NCBI GenBank assembly: GCA_015233015.1
Contig: JADFYO010000034.1
Span: 1-37,068, forward strand
Direction: 5' to 3'
DNA from: Nitrospirota bacterium
GTDB lineage: Bacteria > Nitrospirota > Thermodesulfovibrionia > Thermodesulfovibrionales > Magnetobacteriaceae
DNA: 37,068 nt
Shown piece by piece: positions 1 through 9,800 of this stretch. Position numbers and translations under genes: made by a program. The notes under the pieces are model-generated. The model was not told where the DNA came from. It did no database searches and saw only the letters and a list, made by a program, of their open reading frames with translations. Within the stretch, counting starts at the first letter, position 1; the number at the start of each line of letters is the position of its first letter.

Positions 1-54
1 TATCGCTTCTATTGCTACCTTTGCCTTAAATGCCGACGCATATTTCGTCTTCAT
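1..54 (-). CDS. IS3-family transposase OrfA, N-terminus only
   Basis: Eighteen codons starting at an ATG (52-54) encode MKTKYASAFKAKVAIEAI. This matches the typical start of IS3-family OrfA, a helix-turn-helix DNA-binding protein whose first residues contain the (Y/F)xxxFKAKVAxEA pattern. An AAGGA (59-63) and a GGAGG (67-71) precede the start. The gene is cut by the window edge. The identification rests on this short motif plus the adjoining terminal inverted repeat. Confidence 0.7.
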   Translation of the reverse strand, partial: MKTKYASAFKAKVAIEAI

Positions 55-122
55 AGTATCCTTGGACCTCCATCTTTCTTCTCTTTCTGTAACTTAACAT
101 GTTGTCCAGTTTTTGGGGTCCA
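1..122 (-). mobile_element. End of an IS3-family insertion sequence (partial)
   Basis: The left edge of the window holds the 5' end of an IS3-type element read on the minus strand. The terminal inverted repeat lies at 103-122 and reads TGGACCCCAAAAACTGGACA on the minus strand, the kind of end seen in IS3-family (IS150-like) elements. It is followed inward by a ribosome binding site and the start of OrfA. The rest of the element lies outside the window, so its integrity and target duplication cannot be judged. Confidence 0.7.
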
Positions 123-542
123 TTATATTATTCCATTTCTAAATCATACGTATAATAATATATTTTATCTCACTCCGCGACAAAAAATTGGCACCACCGT
201 TCTTGTCTTGTCGTCATTCCGGCTTGTCAGGAATCTTATTCGGCTTGAGGAAGTGTAGAGACAGATTCCAGACAAACCGGAATGACGGACTCAGATATTT
301 CAAAAATACGCTAAGCACTGATTATTAATGCTCTTATGAATTAGAAATAGAATTAAATAGGTTTTCATAGTTTATATAAGCAATAATATAGATTAAACCG
401 CTACTTACAATTAGAACCATGCTAAATATCGATGCGTTATCACATCCTTAGTATTAGTGCTTGGCAATCACGATACGCCGCCCTGTTACCGTTAACTCAA
501 TAAGTCCTTAATAATGGCTTGCGCGGCCGCCACTATCCCTGT
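123..542. other. Intergenic region without a convincing gene
   Basis: About 420 bases between the IS end and the stop of the universal stress gene. Apart from the inverted repeat at 212-287 it is AT-rich. I see no credible reading frame, tRNA or clear terminator in it. Confidence 0.6.
212..287. repeat. Dispersed inverted repeat, copy 1 (imperfect)
   Basis: Arms at 212-236 and 263-287 pair at 23 of 25 positions around a 26-base loop. The arm core GTCATTCCGGCTTGTC is shared with the perfect copy at 21109-21208, so this is a dispersed hairpin-forming element rather than a local terminator. Such CATTCCGG repeats are scattered through many bacterial genomes. Origin and function are not known from the sequence. 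Confidence 0.75.
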
Positions 543-1403
543 TCAACTATCCTTTCGTCTTCTGTCTCTGACCACCAAAACCGCACACCCGGCGTGGTTT
601 ATTACCTTTTCGGTGGTGCTGCCCATGAGGAGTTCTTTTATGCCTGTTTTTCCATAGCTGCCAATAACTATAAGATCGACCCCTTTGCTGCTTGCGGTCT
701 CAAGGATGGTCTCATATGGCCTGCCCACCGGCGTCAGCGTTTCCACTGGAATGCCTTCGGCCATTTTACAGACTATTTCAATGTTTGATATTGCCTCTGA
801 TAACTCCTCGCCGCCATATGAATTGCCGGCGCAGGACAGAACTATAATAGTGCTGCCCAGGCGTCTCGCAATTCCAACACCCTCGGCTGCCGCGGTCATA
901 CTATGCCTCGAGCCGTCGGTTGCTATAAGCACCGTCTTTCCTTCAATGCGTGCCGCCCCCGGAACGACCAGCACCTTACACGGCGCAACCCCTATGACGT
1001 TTACCACAACTCCCCGCATCAACCACTTCATAATACCTTTATATTCGTGCCTTTCGATAACTATCAGGTCGATGCTAAGCCTCCTGACCTGTTCCAATGT
1101 GTCGTTGTATGGACTTTCTCCGTGTATAAGTATTACTTCACAGGCGACACCAAAATGCTCTGCCGTCTTTTTAATCGACGCAAGGCGCGCGGCAGCCGTG
1201 TCCTCCATCTCCCGAAAGTCATGGGGTGAAATCATTTCATAGTCTGGATTTGAACTCACCTCAGCCATTGCATAAAGCCTTGCATCACACCTCGATGACA
1301 GACTTATAGCCTCGCGAATTGCCCCTTCGCCGCACTCGGAACAATCGGTCAACAACAAAATTCTCTTAATGTCTGATATTGGACATACCGGTTCAAGCGG
1401 CAT
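543..1403 (-). CDS. Tandem-domain universal stress protein (UspA family)
   Basis: This 286-residue protein has two UspA domains (roughly 10-145 and 150-283). Usp proteins are cytoplasmic stress-response proteins, many of which bind ATP. The second domain begins VLIATDGS and carries the ATP-binding signature G-2x-G-9x-G-S (GSYGKTG followed by GST). The first domain has a degenerate version (LMRGVVVN), so probably only the second domain binds nucleotide. A good AAGGAG lies 6-7 bases before the ATG. It is the last gene of the minus-strand group trpA-accD-folC-crcB-usp, 30 bases after crcB. The specific stress it responds to cannot be inferred. Confidence 0.9.
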   Translation of the reverse strand: MPLEPVCPISDIKRILLLTDCSECGEGAIREAISLSSRCDARLYAMAEVSSNPDYEMISPHDFREMEDTAAARLASIKKTAEHFGVACEVILIHGESPYNDTLEQVRRLSIDLIVIERHEYKGIMKWLMRGVVVNVIGVAPCKVLVVPGAARIEGKTVLIATDGSRHSMTAAAEGVGIARRLGSTIIVLSCAGNSYGGEELSEAISNIEIVCKMAEGIPVETLTPVGRPYETILETASSKGVDLIVIGSYGKTGIKELLMGSTTEKVINHAGCAVLVVRDRRRKDS

Positions 1404-1433
1404 ATTTCACTCCTTTACATTGCAAACACGAAA

Positions 1434-1808
1434 TTAAATGGACTTCCCGAGGGCATCGCCGATTTTAAGGGCGATAAAACCAACTATGACGCTCAACGAC
1501 ATGTAGAGCATCGCGGCAAACATCTCTCCCTGTTTGAGCAACGAACCAATCTCGAATTCAAACGCGGAGAATGTCGTATATGCGCCCAGAAACCCCACCA
1601 CAATGAACAGCCTCCAGTGCGGGTCTACAATGTTCCTTGCGGCAAGCGTGGACATGACAAGCCCTATCAAAAAACTGCCGCTTACGTTGATAACAAACGT
1701 GCCAAGGGGAAACACCTTGCCCCATTTCCCGGTTATCCAGAGGGCAAGAGCATACCGGGCTATCGCCCCGATAAACCCGCCTATGCCTATGATTAAATAT
1801 TCCGCCAT
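1434..1808 (-). CDS. crcB: Fluoride ion exporter CrcB/Fluc
   Basis: A 124-residue protein with four hydrophobic segments, the usual size for Fluc channels. Fluc proteins work as antiparallel dimers that let fluoride leave the cell. Family motifs are visible: GGFIGAIARY near the N-terminus, the conserved Asn41 in GTFVINVSGSF, and the GAYTTFS stretch (residues 75-81) containing the pore Phe and polar track. It lies 21 bases after folC in a housekeeping operon, with no fluoride riboswitch visible upstream, so expression is probably constitutive with its neighbours. The ribosome binding site is weak, suggesting translation is helped by the preceding gene. Confidence 0.93.
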   Translation of the reverse strand: MAEYLIIGIGGFIGAIARYALALWITGKWGKVFPLGTFVINVSGSFLIGLVMSTLAARNIVDPHWRLFIVVGFLGAYTTFSAFEFEIGSLLKQGEMFAAMLYMSLSVIVGFIALKIGDALGKSI

Positions 1809-1829
1809 ATTAATTATTAATAGCCATGG

Positions 1830-3164
1830 TTATTTGAATTCGGCGAGTTTTTTTAACAGAGCCGGCTCGCCCATTGCCTCTTTTGCCTCGCCTACGGTGT
1901 AAAACGAACCGGTTATTACGACTAAGCCGCCTTTTTTATAAAGTTTCTCTGCCATTTTAATGGCCTCAGCAATCGAGGGAGCAGTGCAGAGTGTATTATT
2001 TTTCGTAGAGAATGTCTCTGCCATCGCAAGGAGTTTTCCGGGCCTCTCTGCCCTTTCATAGGACGGGGCGCTGAGGATTAGTGTGCCGGCAGACGGCATG
2101 AGCGCCCTCAGCATTCCGGCTGTGTCCTTGTCTGACATTGCGCCAAGGATCAGAATAACCTCTGAGAACGACTGCCTTAAATATAAACTACGAAGAGTTT
2201 CAGAAAGCGCCACCGCAGCGGCGGGATTATGCGCGCCGTCAAGCAGCACGTCCATTCCGGCATATTTAACAAGCTCAGACCTGCCGGGCCACTTCACGCC
2301 CATCAGCGCTGACTTAATGACGTTCATACCGTTAAATAAAACTTCAGCCGTACGCACGGCACATGCCGCGTTTTCCACCTGATGACCACCGGTAAATGGG
2401 ATTTTCATGTCGTCAACTTCGCTGCCACCGGAATATGTAAATGTCGTCCCTGTGAGGCAATCACTTGTGGGACGAGCGTCGAAGTCTATCCCAAATATCT
2501 CCAGACGGGCATTCATCTCTCTGGCCTTTTGTCTTAGTATGTCAAGAACGCCCGGCGTTTGGGATGTCGTTACCACAGGGGTGCCTTTTTTGATTATTCC
2601 AGCCTTTTCCCCTGCTATTTCCTCTATCGTATTGCCAAGAAATTCCATGTGGTCCATATTGATATTTGTAATTACCGACGCCTCCGGCATGATTATATTA
2701 CTAGCGTCGAAACGCCCCCCCATTCCGGTCTCAAAGACAGCCCAATCGACATTCTGTTTCCTGAAATACAAAAATGCCATTGCCGTTACAAACTCAAAAA
2801 ATGTGGGGCTGAGGCCGTCCACACCCTTAATCGCGTGATTTATCTCTTCAGTCAGGTCAACTACTGTCTCAGGCAGTATCTCCTCGCCGTTTATCTTAAT
2901 GCGCTCTGTAAATCTGACCATGTGAGGCGAGGTGAAAAGTCCGGTTTTATAACCCTTTGCCATTAGAATTGCCTGAAGCATAGCGCACGTTGAACCCTTG
3001 CCGTTAGTGCCGGCAACATGAACTGTCTTATAGGCGGTCTGCGGTGAGCCAAGCAGGTTTGATATATGGGTAATGTTGGCGAGGCCTAGTTTTATCCCGT
3101 GTTTTTGAAGGCTGTACAGATATGATACGGCATTTTCATATCTGGCATTTCTATGATCAGGCAT
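1830..3164 (-). CDS. folC: Bifunctional folylpolyglutamate synthase / dihydrofolate synthase
   Basis: A 444-residue Mur-ligase-family enzyme that adds glutamate to dihydropteroate and to folates, using ATP. The P-loop is GTNGKGS (residues 52-58). It is followed by the FTSPH folate-loop motif, a DFSNIIMPEASVITNI-like central region and the C-terminal ligase domain (LDGAHNPAA). The length is typical. Its start overlaps the end of accD by 8 bases, so the two are translationally coupled. The accD-folC order is a widespread bacterial arrangement. A 7-base C run (2714-2720) lies in the coding sequence without disrupting the frame. Confidence 0.95.
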   Translation of the reverse strand: MPDHRNARYENAVSYLYSLQKHGIKLGLANITHISNLLGSPQTAYKTVHVAGTNGKGSTCAMLQAILMAKGYKTGLFTSPHMVRFTERIKINGEEILPETVVDLTEEINHAIKGVDGLSPTFFEFVTAMAFLYFRKQNVDWAVFETGMGGRFDASNIIMPEASVITNINMDHMEFLGNTIEEIAGEKAGIIKKGTPVVTTSQTPGVLDILRQKAREMNARLEIFGIDFDARPTSDCLTGTTFTYSGGSEVDDMKIPFTGGHQVENAACAVRTAEVLFNGMNVIKSALMGVKWPGRSELVKYAGMDVLLDGAHNPAAAVALSETLRSLYLRQSFSEVILILGAMSDKDTAGMLRALMPSAGTLILSAPSYERAERPGKLLAMAETFSTKNNTLCTAPSIAEAIKMAEKLYKKGGLVVITGSFYTVGEAKEAMGEPALLKKLAEFK

Positions 3165-4020
3165 TTTTGGGGCTGTCCCTGAGTATTCTGATGAGCCTTG
3201 TTATGGCGGTCTTCAGGTCTTTCCTGTGGATGACCATATCAATCAGCCCTTTTTTTAGAAGGAACTCGGCCTGTTGAAAGTCATCGGGGAGCTGCTGGTT
3301 GATGGTCTGCTGGATTACCCGCGCACCGGCAAACCCGATTAAACTCTTCGGCTCGGCAATGATTATATCGCCAAGCATGGCAAAGCTGGCGCTAACCCCG
3401 CCAAACGTGGGGTCAGTCAGGACGGTAATATATGGCAGCGGATGTCTTTTCAGCTGTCCTACCGCGGCGGAGACCTTTGCCATTTGCATGAGTGAAAATA
3501 TTCCCTCCTGCATCCTCGCCCCTCCAGACGATGTAAACACTATCAGAGGAAGGCGGTTTTCTATGGCCGCTTCTGCTGCCCTTGCCATCTTCTCCCCAAC
3601 GGCGCTGCCCATAGACCCACCCATAAAAGAAAAATCCATTACAGCGATAACCGCCGGGTTTTTATTGACAGTGGCCGTACCGGCTATGATGGCGTCTTTG
3701 AGGCCGGCCTTTGACTGGTTTGTTTCTATCCGCTCCTTGTACGATATTGTGTCTGTAAAGCCAAGCGGGTCACATGACTGGAGTTCGGGGGCAAGCTCAA
3801 CGAAGCTCCCGGCGTCTGCTGTGAGGTTTATCCGTTCTCTTACACCAATACGGCTGTGGTAGTTGCACTTTGGGCAGACCTTGAGATTTTTCTCGAATTC
3901 TTTCCTATATACGATTTCCTTGCAGTCGGCGCACTTGACCCATAGACCTTCGGGGATTTTTATTTTTTTAGACAGGTCGGTGCCAGGGGCAATTTCTTTT
4001 GTCTTTTTAAACCATGCCAT
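3157..4020 (-). CDS. accD: Acetyl-CoA carboxylase carboxyltransferase subunit beta
   Basis: This 287-residue protein transfers the carboxyl group from carboxybiotin to acetyl-CoA together with AccA, the committed step of fatty acid synthesis. It has the N-terminal four-cysteine zinc ribbon (Cys30, Cys33, Cys49, Cys52) and the crotonase-fold core with FTSSGGARMQEG and LTDPTFGGVSASFA, standard AccD signatures. The length is normal. It sits 9 bases after trpA and overlaps folC. Identification is secure; accA is not in the window. Confidence 0.96.
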   Translation of the reverse strand: MAWFKKTKEIAPGTDLSKKIKIPEGLWVKCADCKEIVYRKEFEKNLKVCPKCNYHSRIGVRERINLTADAGSFVELAPELQSCDPLGFTDTISYKERIETNQSKAGLKDAIIAGTATVNKNPAVIAVMDFSFMGGSMGSAVGEKMARAAEAAIENRLPLIVFTSSGGARMQEGIFSLMQMAKVSAAVGQLKRHPLPYITVLTDPTFGGVSASFAMLGDIIIAEPKSLIGFAGARVIQQTINQQLPDDFQQAEFLLKKGLIDMVIHRKDLKTAITRLIRILRDSPKNA

Positions 4021-4029
4021 ATTATTGCT

Positions 4030-4863
4030 CTATATTGCCGCCCTAAGGGATTTCACGAGCGTGTGAAATGCCTCTTTACCTTCTCCAATGGCCTTGACGA
4101 TGGCGCTTCCTACTATGACCCCGTCGGCAATGGCCGCTACCTTTGCCGCCTCATCCTTTGTCTTTACGCCGAAGCCGACTGCCACAGGTTTTTTGGATTT
4201 ATCACGAATCTTTTCTATCTGCGCCCTAAGAGAGTCATCGACTGAGATATTCGCACCGGTTATACCGGTTAACGACACGTAATAGATAAATCCCCTCGAT
4301 GCTCTGGAAACGAGGCCCATCCTGCTTTCGGTCGATGTGGGGGCAAGCAGGAAAATTGTGTCCAGACCGGCCTTGTGGCACGAGGCCGTAAAGGCAGTCT
4401 CTTCATCGGGCGGTAAATCAGGTATTATTATGCCGTCAACTCCATTGCTTATAGCGGCCTCGGCGAAGCTGCCAAGCCCATATTTCAGAACGGGATTAAA
4501 ATATGTCATTAAGACGATTGGTATCTTAGATTTCTGCCTGATAGTCTTAACCATATCGATGACCTTGCGAAGCGTTACGCCCCGGCTTAGAGCGTTCATC
4601 GCGGCTTGTTGAATAGTAGGGCCGTCGGCAACCGGGTCTGAAAACGGCACGCCAAGCTCGACAATATCCGCCCCCATTGCCTCAAGCTCCAGGACAATGT
4701 CCACTGTGGAAGACAGAGACGGCTCCCCGGCCATGATATATGGAATAAAGGCCTTTTTAACGCTGCCTGCCTCTCTGATTTTCTTAAACGTTTCGGTAAT
4801 CGCAGAGTGTGTCATTGTAATAACCTGTCCTCCGGGTATTTTTTTCTTCTTCTTCCGGGTCAT
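4030..4863 (-). CDS. trpA: Tryptophan synthase alpha subunit
   Basis: A TIM-barrel enzyme that cleaves indole-3-glycerol phosphate to indole and glyceraldehyde 3-phosphate. Catalytic motifs are present: VELGVPFSDPVADGP carries the acid/base Glu and the conserved Asp, and YYVSLTGITG forms the phosphate loop. Two starts are possible. The ATG at 4863 has a G7 tract (4871-4877) at good spacing but adds a lysine-rich 16-residue extension. The ATG at 4815 gives the usual N-terminus (261 residues) but its GGAGG is 13 bases away. trpB is not adjacent, which is unusual because TrpA works in a complex with TrpB. Confidence 0.95.
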   Translation of the reverse strand: MTRKKKKKIPGGQVITMTHSAITETFKKIREAGSVKKAFIPYIMAGEPSLSSTVDIVLELEAMGADIVELGVPFSDPVADGPTIQQAAMNALSRGVTLRKVIDMVKTIRQKSKIPIVLMTYFNPVLKYGLGSFAEAAISNGVDGIIIPDLPPDEETAFTASCHKAGLDTIFLLAPTSTESRMGLVSRASRGFIYYVSLTGITGANISVDDSLRAQIEKIRDKSKKPVAVGFGVKTKDEAAKVAAIADGVIVGSAIVKAIGEGKEAFHTLVKSLRAAI

Positions 4864-4885
4864 GAGCTATCCCCCCCGGAAAGGT

Positions 4886-4894
4886 ATTATACCA
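4886..4894 (-). promoter_or_regulatory. Extended -10 promoter for trpA operon
   Basis: On the minus strand TGGTATAAT, an extended -10 element (TGnTATAAT), is followed by a predicted start near 4879 and the trpA G7 ribosome binding tract. No good -35 box is visible, which is common for extended -10 promoters. This would drive trpA-accD-folC-crcB-usp. Confidence 0.5.
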
Positions 4895-4973
4895 TTACAG
4901 CGTTACATAATTGGGGTAGTTTTTTCAATAGTGACGTAGAGAAGTTATCGAAGAGAAGCCCCCCACACTAATG

Positions 4974-5003
4974 TTTACTATAACACAGGCTATCGGGTAA
5001 AAT
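4974..5003 (+). promoter_or_regulatory. Candidate promoter of the GNAT gene
   Basis: TTTACT (4974-4979) and TAAAAT (4998-5003) are separated by 18 bases. The predicted transcription start falls at about 5009-5010, on the GTG start codon itself, implying a leaderless message. No Shine-Dalgarno sequence is seen before the GTG. Confidence 0.4.
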
Positions 5004-5008
5004 ATTAC

Positions 5009-5854
5009 GTGTCTGATTTGATTATCAGAAATATGTCTAAGGACGAGGTTGGCATAGCAATTAACTGGGCTTCTGCCGAGGGATGGAACCCGGGTAATTA
5101 CGATATCACTCCGTTTTATGAAGCTGACAATAACGGCTTTTTCATTGGCCTTATTGACAACGAACCGGTTGGCTGTATTTCGGCGGTGAGCTATGGAAGG
5201 GACTTTGGCTTTATCGGGTTTTATATAGTACGCCCTGATTTCAGGGGAAGGGGCTATGGACTTAGGCTATGGCGTCATGCTATTAACTATATGGGAGAGA
5301 GAAACATCGGACTTGACGGCGTATTGGCTCAACAGGATAATTACAAAAAATCCGGCTTTAAGTTTGCCTACAGAAATATCAGGTTTGAATGTCTTGCTGC
5401 AGAGGACTTAAGAATACCGTCAAGCATTGTTTCTTTATTGAACGTCCCGTTTGACGCCGTTGTTGCTTATGACGATAGTCTGTTCCCTGCCTCACGCCCG
5501 CATTTCCTCAATCTTTGGATAAATGAGCCTGCCCATATTTGTCTTGCCGTCATGGATGACGAAAGGCTTGCTGGTTTTGGAGTAATCAGACATTGTCAGA
5601 AGGGATTTAAAATAGGACCTCTTTTTGCCGATAATCCCGAATTTGCCGAAAGTCTTTTTTGTTCGCTTGTATCGCATGTGCCGAACAACAAACACATCTA
5701 CCTCGATGTGCCGGAGGTGAATACTGAGGCGGTCAGGTTAGCTTTAAAATATGGTATGGTCAGAGTTTTTGAGACAGCCCGCATGTATTCGAAATCAGAA
5801 CCGAAAATAGAAATCGGGAAGCTCTTCGGCGTTACCTCCTTTGAACTTGGTTGA
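5009..5854 (+). CDS. GNAT-family N-acetyltransferase with two GNAT-like domains
   Basis: A 281-residue protein with an N-terminal acetyltransferase domain (about 1-140). Its acetyl-CoA pyrophosphate loop is RGRGYG, within YIVRPDFRGRGYG. A second, more divergent GNAT-like half (about 145-280) resembles the Acetyltransf_18 type found in such tandem proteins. The substrate cannot be told from sequence. The GTG at 5009 is chosen because the domain begins immediately after it (LIIRNMSKDE). The gene is divergent from trpA and convergent with the secreted-protein gene at 5926, so it is probably a single-gene transcript. Confidence 0.85.
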   Translation: MSDLIIRNMSKDEVGIAINWASAEGWNPGNYDITPFYEADNNGFFIGLIDNEPVGCISAVSYGRDFGFIGFYIVRPDFRGRGYGLRLWRHAINYMGERNIGLDGVLAQQDNYKKSGFKFAYRNIRFECLAAEDLRIPSSIVSLLNVPFDAVVAYDDSLFPASRPHFLNLWINEPAHICLAVMDDERLAGFGVIRHCQKGFKIGPLFADNPEFAESLFCSLVSHVPNNKHIYLDVPEVNTEAVRLALKYGMVRVFETARMYSKSEPKIEIGKLFGVTSFELG

Positions 5855-5860
5855 AAGTAA

Positions 5861-5904
5861 AACTGGCGTTACCGGAGAGCGTCCTGTTATACCCGGTTGC
5901 AGTT
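5861..5904. terminator. Imperfect inverted repeat between convergent genes, possible terminator
   Basis: AACTG...ACCGG (5861-5875) can pair imperfectly with CCGGTTGCAGTT (about 5893-5904), between the convergent GNAT gene and the secreted-protein gene. A T-rich stretch follows a few bases later. The pairing is broken by mismatches, so this is only a possible bidirectional terminator. Confidence 0.25.
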
Positions 5905-5925
5905 ATAACCTATATTTTATTTAAC

Positions 5926-6750
5926 TCAAAATGGTGCGCCCTTTTCACCCCCGCCACATAACACTACAGCGTTATTTATGGCCTTCTGTATCCGGGCCGC
6001 CGTTTCATGGTCTTCAGCATATAAGTAATTCACAACTCCGCCCCGGTGTGTTACTACAATAACAAACAATTCGGGGTTGGTTTGTGTAGCAGTGAGATTT
6101 GGCCGCCCGACTGCTGGATTCACCCTTGCCTTCAGCTGCACCATCGTTAGAATTTCAGTTTTAATGACATCTCTGAAGGCTATGGCAGCATCGATAGTCT
6201 TGGGAACTCTGCCAGCTGTCTGTCCACCCCTTTTTTCGAGAAAACGATAACTCAACAGGCAATTTTGCTCACCAATTTTAAAGTCCCAGATCTTAGCTTC
6301 AAAAGAGTTAGTCAATTGTCTGTTATTGGTTGTATCAGTAAAAAAAGATACGTAATTAAACTCAGTTTTCTCCGATAACTTTTCCCTGATAAACTTCAGT
6401 GTCAATTCAAGTGACACAGGAGGGGCTGAAGCCTTGATATACCAACTCCCATCACCATCGAAGTCAGCCGGAACATCCTTCACTACATCCCAAACAATAC
6501 TCTTTCCTTTGCCTACCTTCACTCCCATGCCGAAATCGCCTGTGAGATGAAGCGTGTCAGATGTGCGTGTTTCGGTGCCGATAGTTATGGCAACTGTCAC
6601 CTCGGCATCTTCCTCTCCTTCTGCACCCATCAGGTCGTAGTCGGCTACAACGCGGTAACCGGCGTTGCTTACCTTAAGGTTCTTAACCTCGGCTGCAAAT
6701 GCCAGACATGGAACGGTTAAAATCAGTAATATCATAACGAGTCTTTTCAT
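5926..6750 (-). CDS. Secreted protein of unknown function
   Basis: A 274-residue protein with a clear signal peptide (KRLVMILLILTVPCLAFA, cleavage after about residue 19). The next region (20-110) has a beta-sandwich look, with motifs such as LHLTGDFG and GKGKSIVWDV. These are often seen in exported bacterial proteins next to formylglycine-enzyme-like domains. The remainder (115-274) is mixed alpha/beta and unrecognised. GGAGG lies just before the ATG. It follows the alpha-2-macroglobulin gene by 59 bases on the same strand and may be co-transcribed, so a shared periplasmic role is possible but unproven. Confidence 0.75.
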   Translation of the reverse strand: MKRLVMILLILTVPCLAFAAEVKNLKVSNAGYRVVADYDLMGAEGEEDAEVTVAITIGTETRTSDTLHLTGDFGMGVKVGKGKSIVWDVVKDVPADFDGDGSWYIKASAPPVSLELTLKFIREKLSEKTEFNYVSFFTDTTNNRQLTNSFEAKIWDFKIGEQNCLLSYRFLEKRGGQTAGRVPKTIDAAIAFRDVIKTEILTMVQLKARVNPAVGRPNLTATQTNPELFVIVVTHRGGVVNYLYAEDHETAARIQKAINNAVVLCGGGEKGAPF

Positions 6751-6809
6751 TGTTTCCTCCTGACACTACGTTGCCGAAAAATAACTCGATTGCGGTTTAA
6801 AAATATATA

Positions 6810-9800
6810 TTACCTGACCACTTCTATCTTATTATTCGGTATCTCGCCAAACATCTCCGGATTATACAGTGCCTCTACCCTTGTTGTGGGCATCTGGAAT
6901 ATGCCGTCGTTATTCAGCCTCACGGTGTATGAGACAGACCAGCTGCCCTTAGGTACGTATTCATAATATATCTTTACGCCCTCGAATGTGAATTCTTTGA
7001 AGGTCTCCCATGCGCCTGTAAACTGCCGCTTCTTTTCTGATTTTCTGAGAAGCGCCGAATCACGCCCAAGCCCCCTGTTTAGAATCGTTGCCCCTGCCGG
7101 TACGGGGTCGTTTACCACGACCCATGTCATGTCGGCCTGGGCGTCTATTTTCATGTCAACGGTGAATACGTCACCCTTTGTCCATTTACCTGTTGTCTTT
7201 TGCGAGACGGGCGTGATTGTCTTTTCTATCTTATACCCGCTGCTCAGGGGTTTTAACAACGGGATTGCCGCGAGGCTTTGAATAGCAGCCCAGGGTTTCC
7301 CTTTGCCGTTGTGTGAGATGCTTAGAGTTGATTTCTTTGCCGGCCATGCAAGCTGCTCAGTGCCACCCTTTGGCGTTTTTCCCCAGTCGGTGTTAAATGT
7401 GTTATTGTCTGACCGTACCGCGCTTATGCCTGTCACCGGAACGAGTTCGTATCTTGCCGAAAATCGCTCAGCCGCCAGCACACCCCATGCGTTTGCTACG
7501 GTGCTGTCCCAGTGACCGCGCCTCATCCTGCCTATCGTCCCTGCCGCTATTTTTGGCTCATCCGGTCTGAAAACCTCGGCGGCCTTGCCGTCAATAGAGA
7601 GGGTCGTCAGCAAGAGGCGCACTGCATTGGCGTCAGGCGAGGCCATAAGCCACCACAGGTTGTCTGTTTTCTCCGTTGAGAGACCCATCGCAGCCCCCTG
7701 CATGTTAAGCCTCGTGCGCAGCGTATCGAGCGCCGCCTTTAGTTTCACATCCCGGTCAGGGATGTCCTTAAGGCGGTTTATGATATTGACTAAATCAAGC
7801 AGCGCCGATGTTGGAAGCAGCGTTGGGTCAGTCGTTATCTGGGCCAGCATCGAAGAGTTCGCCGCGTTATAGCGAGAGAGTGCCTCGATTGCCGAGAGTT
7901 TTCTCACGACTAAATCGGCTGTATGAAGAGGAGTTTCCTTGGTTAACTTCCCATTTATGAAAGAGGTGAGGGCGGCTATCATTTTAGCCCTTGTCTCATC
8001 TATGATAGTGTATCCGGCTTCGTGGGAAATCGACAGGATATAGGAGGTCAGCACCTCACTTCCCGTTCTCATGTTGTGGAAATATTTTACGAAGCCGTCT
8101 TTGTCGAGATAGTTCGGCAGCTCTGCCTTAATCTTGTTCCACATGGCCGCGTCCCTGAGGGCTATTGCCTTCGAAACCTTTTGCTCCATACAAGAGTATG
8201 GATAGTGAGACATGTAATAACTTATACCTGTCAGGGAACCGCCGAGTTTAGGCTTAAACGATATGTCGATACCGCCGGCCATTGGCAGGGCGTCTGCCGG
8301 TTTCTCTACTGCAACCGTATATGGGGCGTCGATTTGCCGCAGCTCGGCTTGATATGTCCTCACGGCTACGGCGTTTACTACCTTTTGTTGTACGCGCATT
8401 TTGTCAGAGGAAGCACCCTGGTCGTCTTTCACCGCGATTTCATATAGCAGATTATCGACGCCAGAGGGTACTTCGACTTGCCAGTTAAAGACCTCGGAGT
8501 GTCCCGCCGCTATGTTAAGTTTGACGGGAGACAGCGTTCTGGTGAAGTTATCGGTTCCTTTTATTAATAGCTCAGCGTGGGCGTCAATGGCCTTTCCGGT
8601 GGTGTTCCTTACTGTAAATCCGGCCATAAACCTGTCGCCGGTGCGAACAAGCGGTGGGATACCAGAAAATATCATCAGTGCCTGAGTTGTCCTGACAGAG
8701 GTCTCGCCTGTGCCGAAATGCCCTGCACTGGAAGTGGCAATGGCAACAATTTTGAATGCAGTAAGCGAATCATTCAGTGGAACGTTAACTGTGGCCTCAC
8801 CGTTTTCGTCAAGTTTAACCGTTGCCTTCCAAAGAATAAGTGTATCAAACAGCTCGCGCGTAACGCTCTTGCCTCCGCCGCCTCCTTGCGGGAGCGATTT
8901 TCGGCCAAAGTGCCGCTTCCCTATTACTACTGCCTGCGAGGTAGAGGTCTTTAGTTCGTACGGCCTCTTTTTCATCATCGCGTCAAGCAGCTTCCAGCTC
9001 AAATTAGGTTTTAATTCTAATAATCCCTCGTCAACTGCCGCGACAATTACAGAGCTGCCCTTAGGAGGCACCTTGCCATCGGGGTCAAGTACCTTAATTT
9101 TAGTAATGGCCTCCTGCCGTGTCTTATAAACCGGCTTGTCTGTCGTAACGGAGACTTTAAGCTCATGAGGACGAAAGCCTACGTCAATGCCAGTTATGCC
9201 GAGCTTGAAGGCAGGCTTCCCGGGGTCAAAGAGAGCTGTCGGTTTGACGTCGTCAACACGTCCCCTTATGGCAAGAGCAGATACGTAAACATTCGGGGCA
9301 TAGTTATTTTTAACCGGTATCTCGATAATCGGCCTTTGCCGGGTAACTGTCTTTATGTATGTATCCATAACGCCTTCCCGCCCGACGGTGACCATGACTG
9401 TGGCCTCTTTAAACGGCATTCTTACCTGAAACTTTGCCGTCTCGCCTGCTTCATAGCGCTTGGCCTCGCTCAGTATATCGATGCGGTCATCGCTTCCTGC
9501 CTCAAACCATCCCTCATCTTTGCCGGCTATAAAGACCTCGGTGTTCGTAAACGCAGACCTGCCGCCTTCGTCTTTTACCTCCGGCTGGATGATTATCCTG
9601 CCTGTGGCGGGTGAGGGGGCGTCACAAAATAAAATGCCATTTTCGTCAGTCCTGCCTGCGCAGTGGCTGGCAATCTTTTTTATCTCATCGACATTTTCAT
9701 AGGAATAAAACCCTCCCGCCACGCGTTTTCTGTGGGAGTATGTCTTCTTTTTGAATATATCGACATCAACCGTGGTATTGGGCCGGGGTTTACCATCGAT

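Noticed and set aside
685-1242. Plus-strand open frame of 185 codons
   Set aside because: It is antisense to the well-supported universal stress protein and has the low-complexity composition typical of shadow frames.
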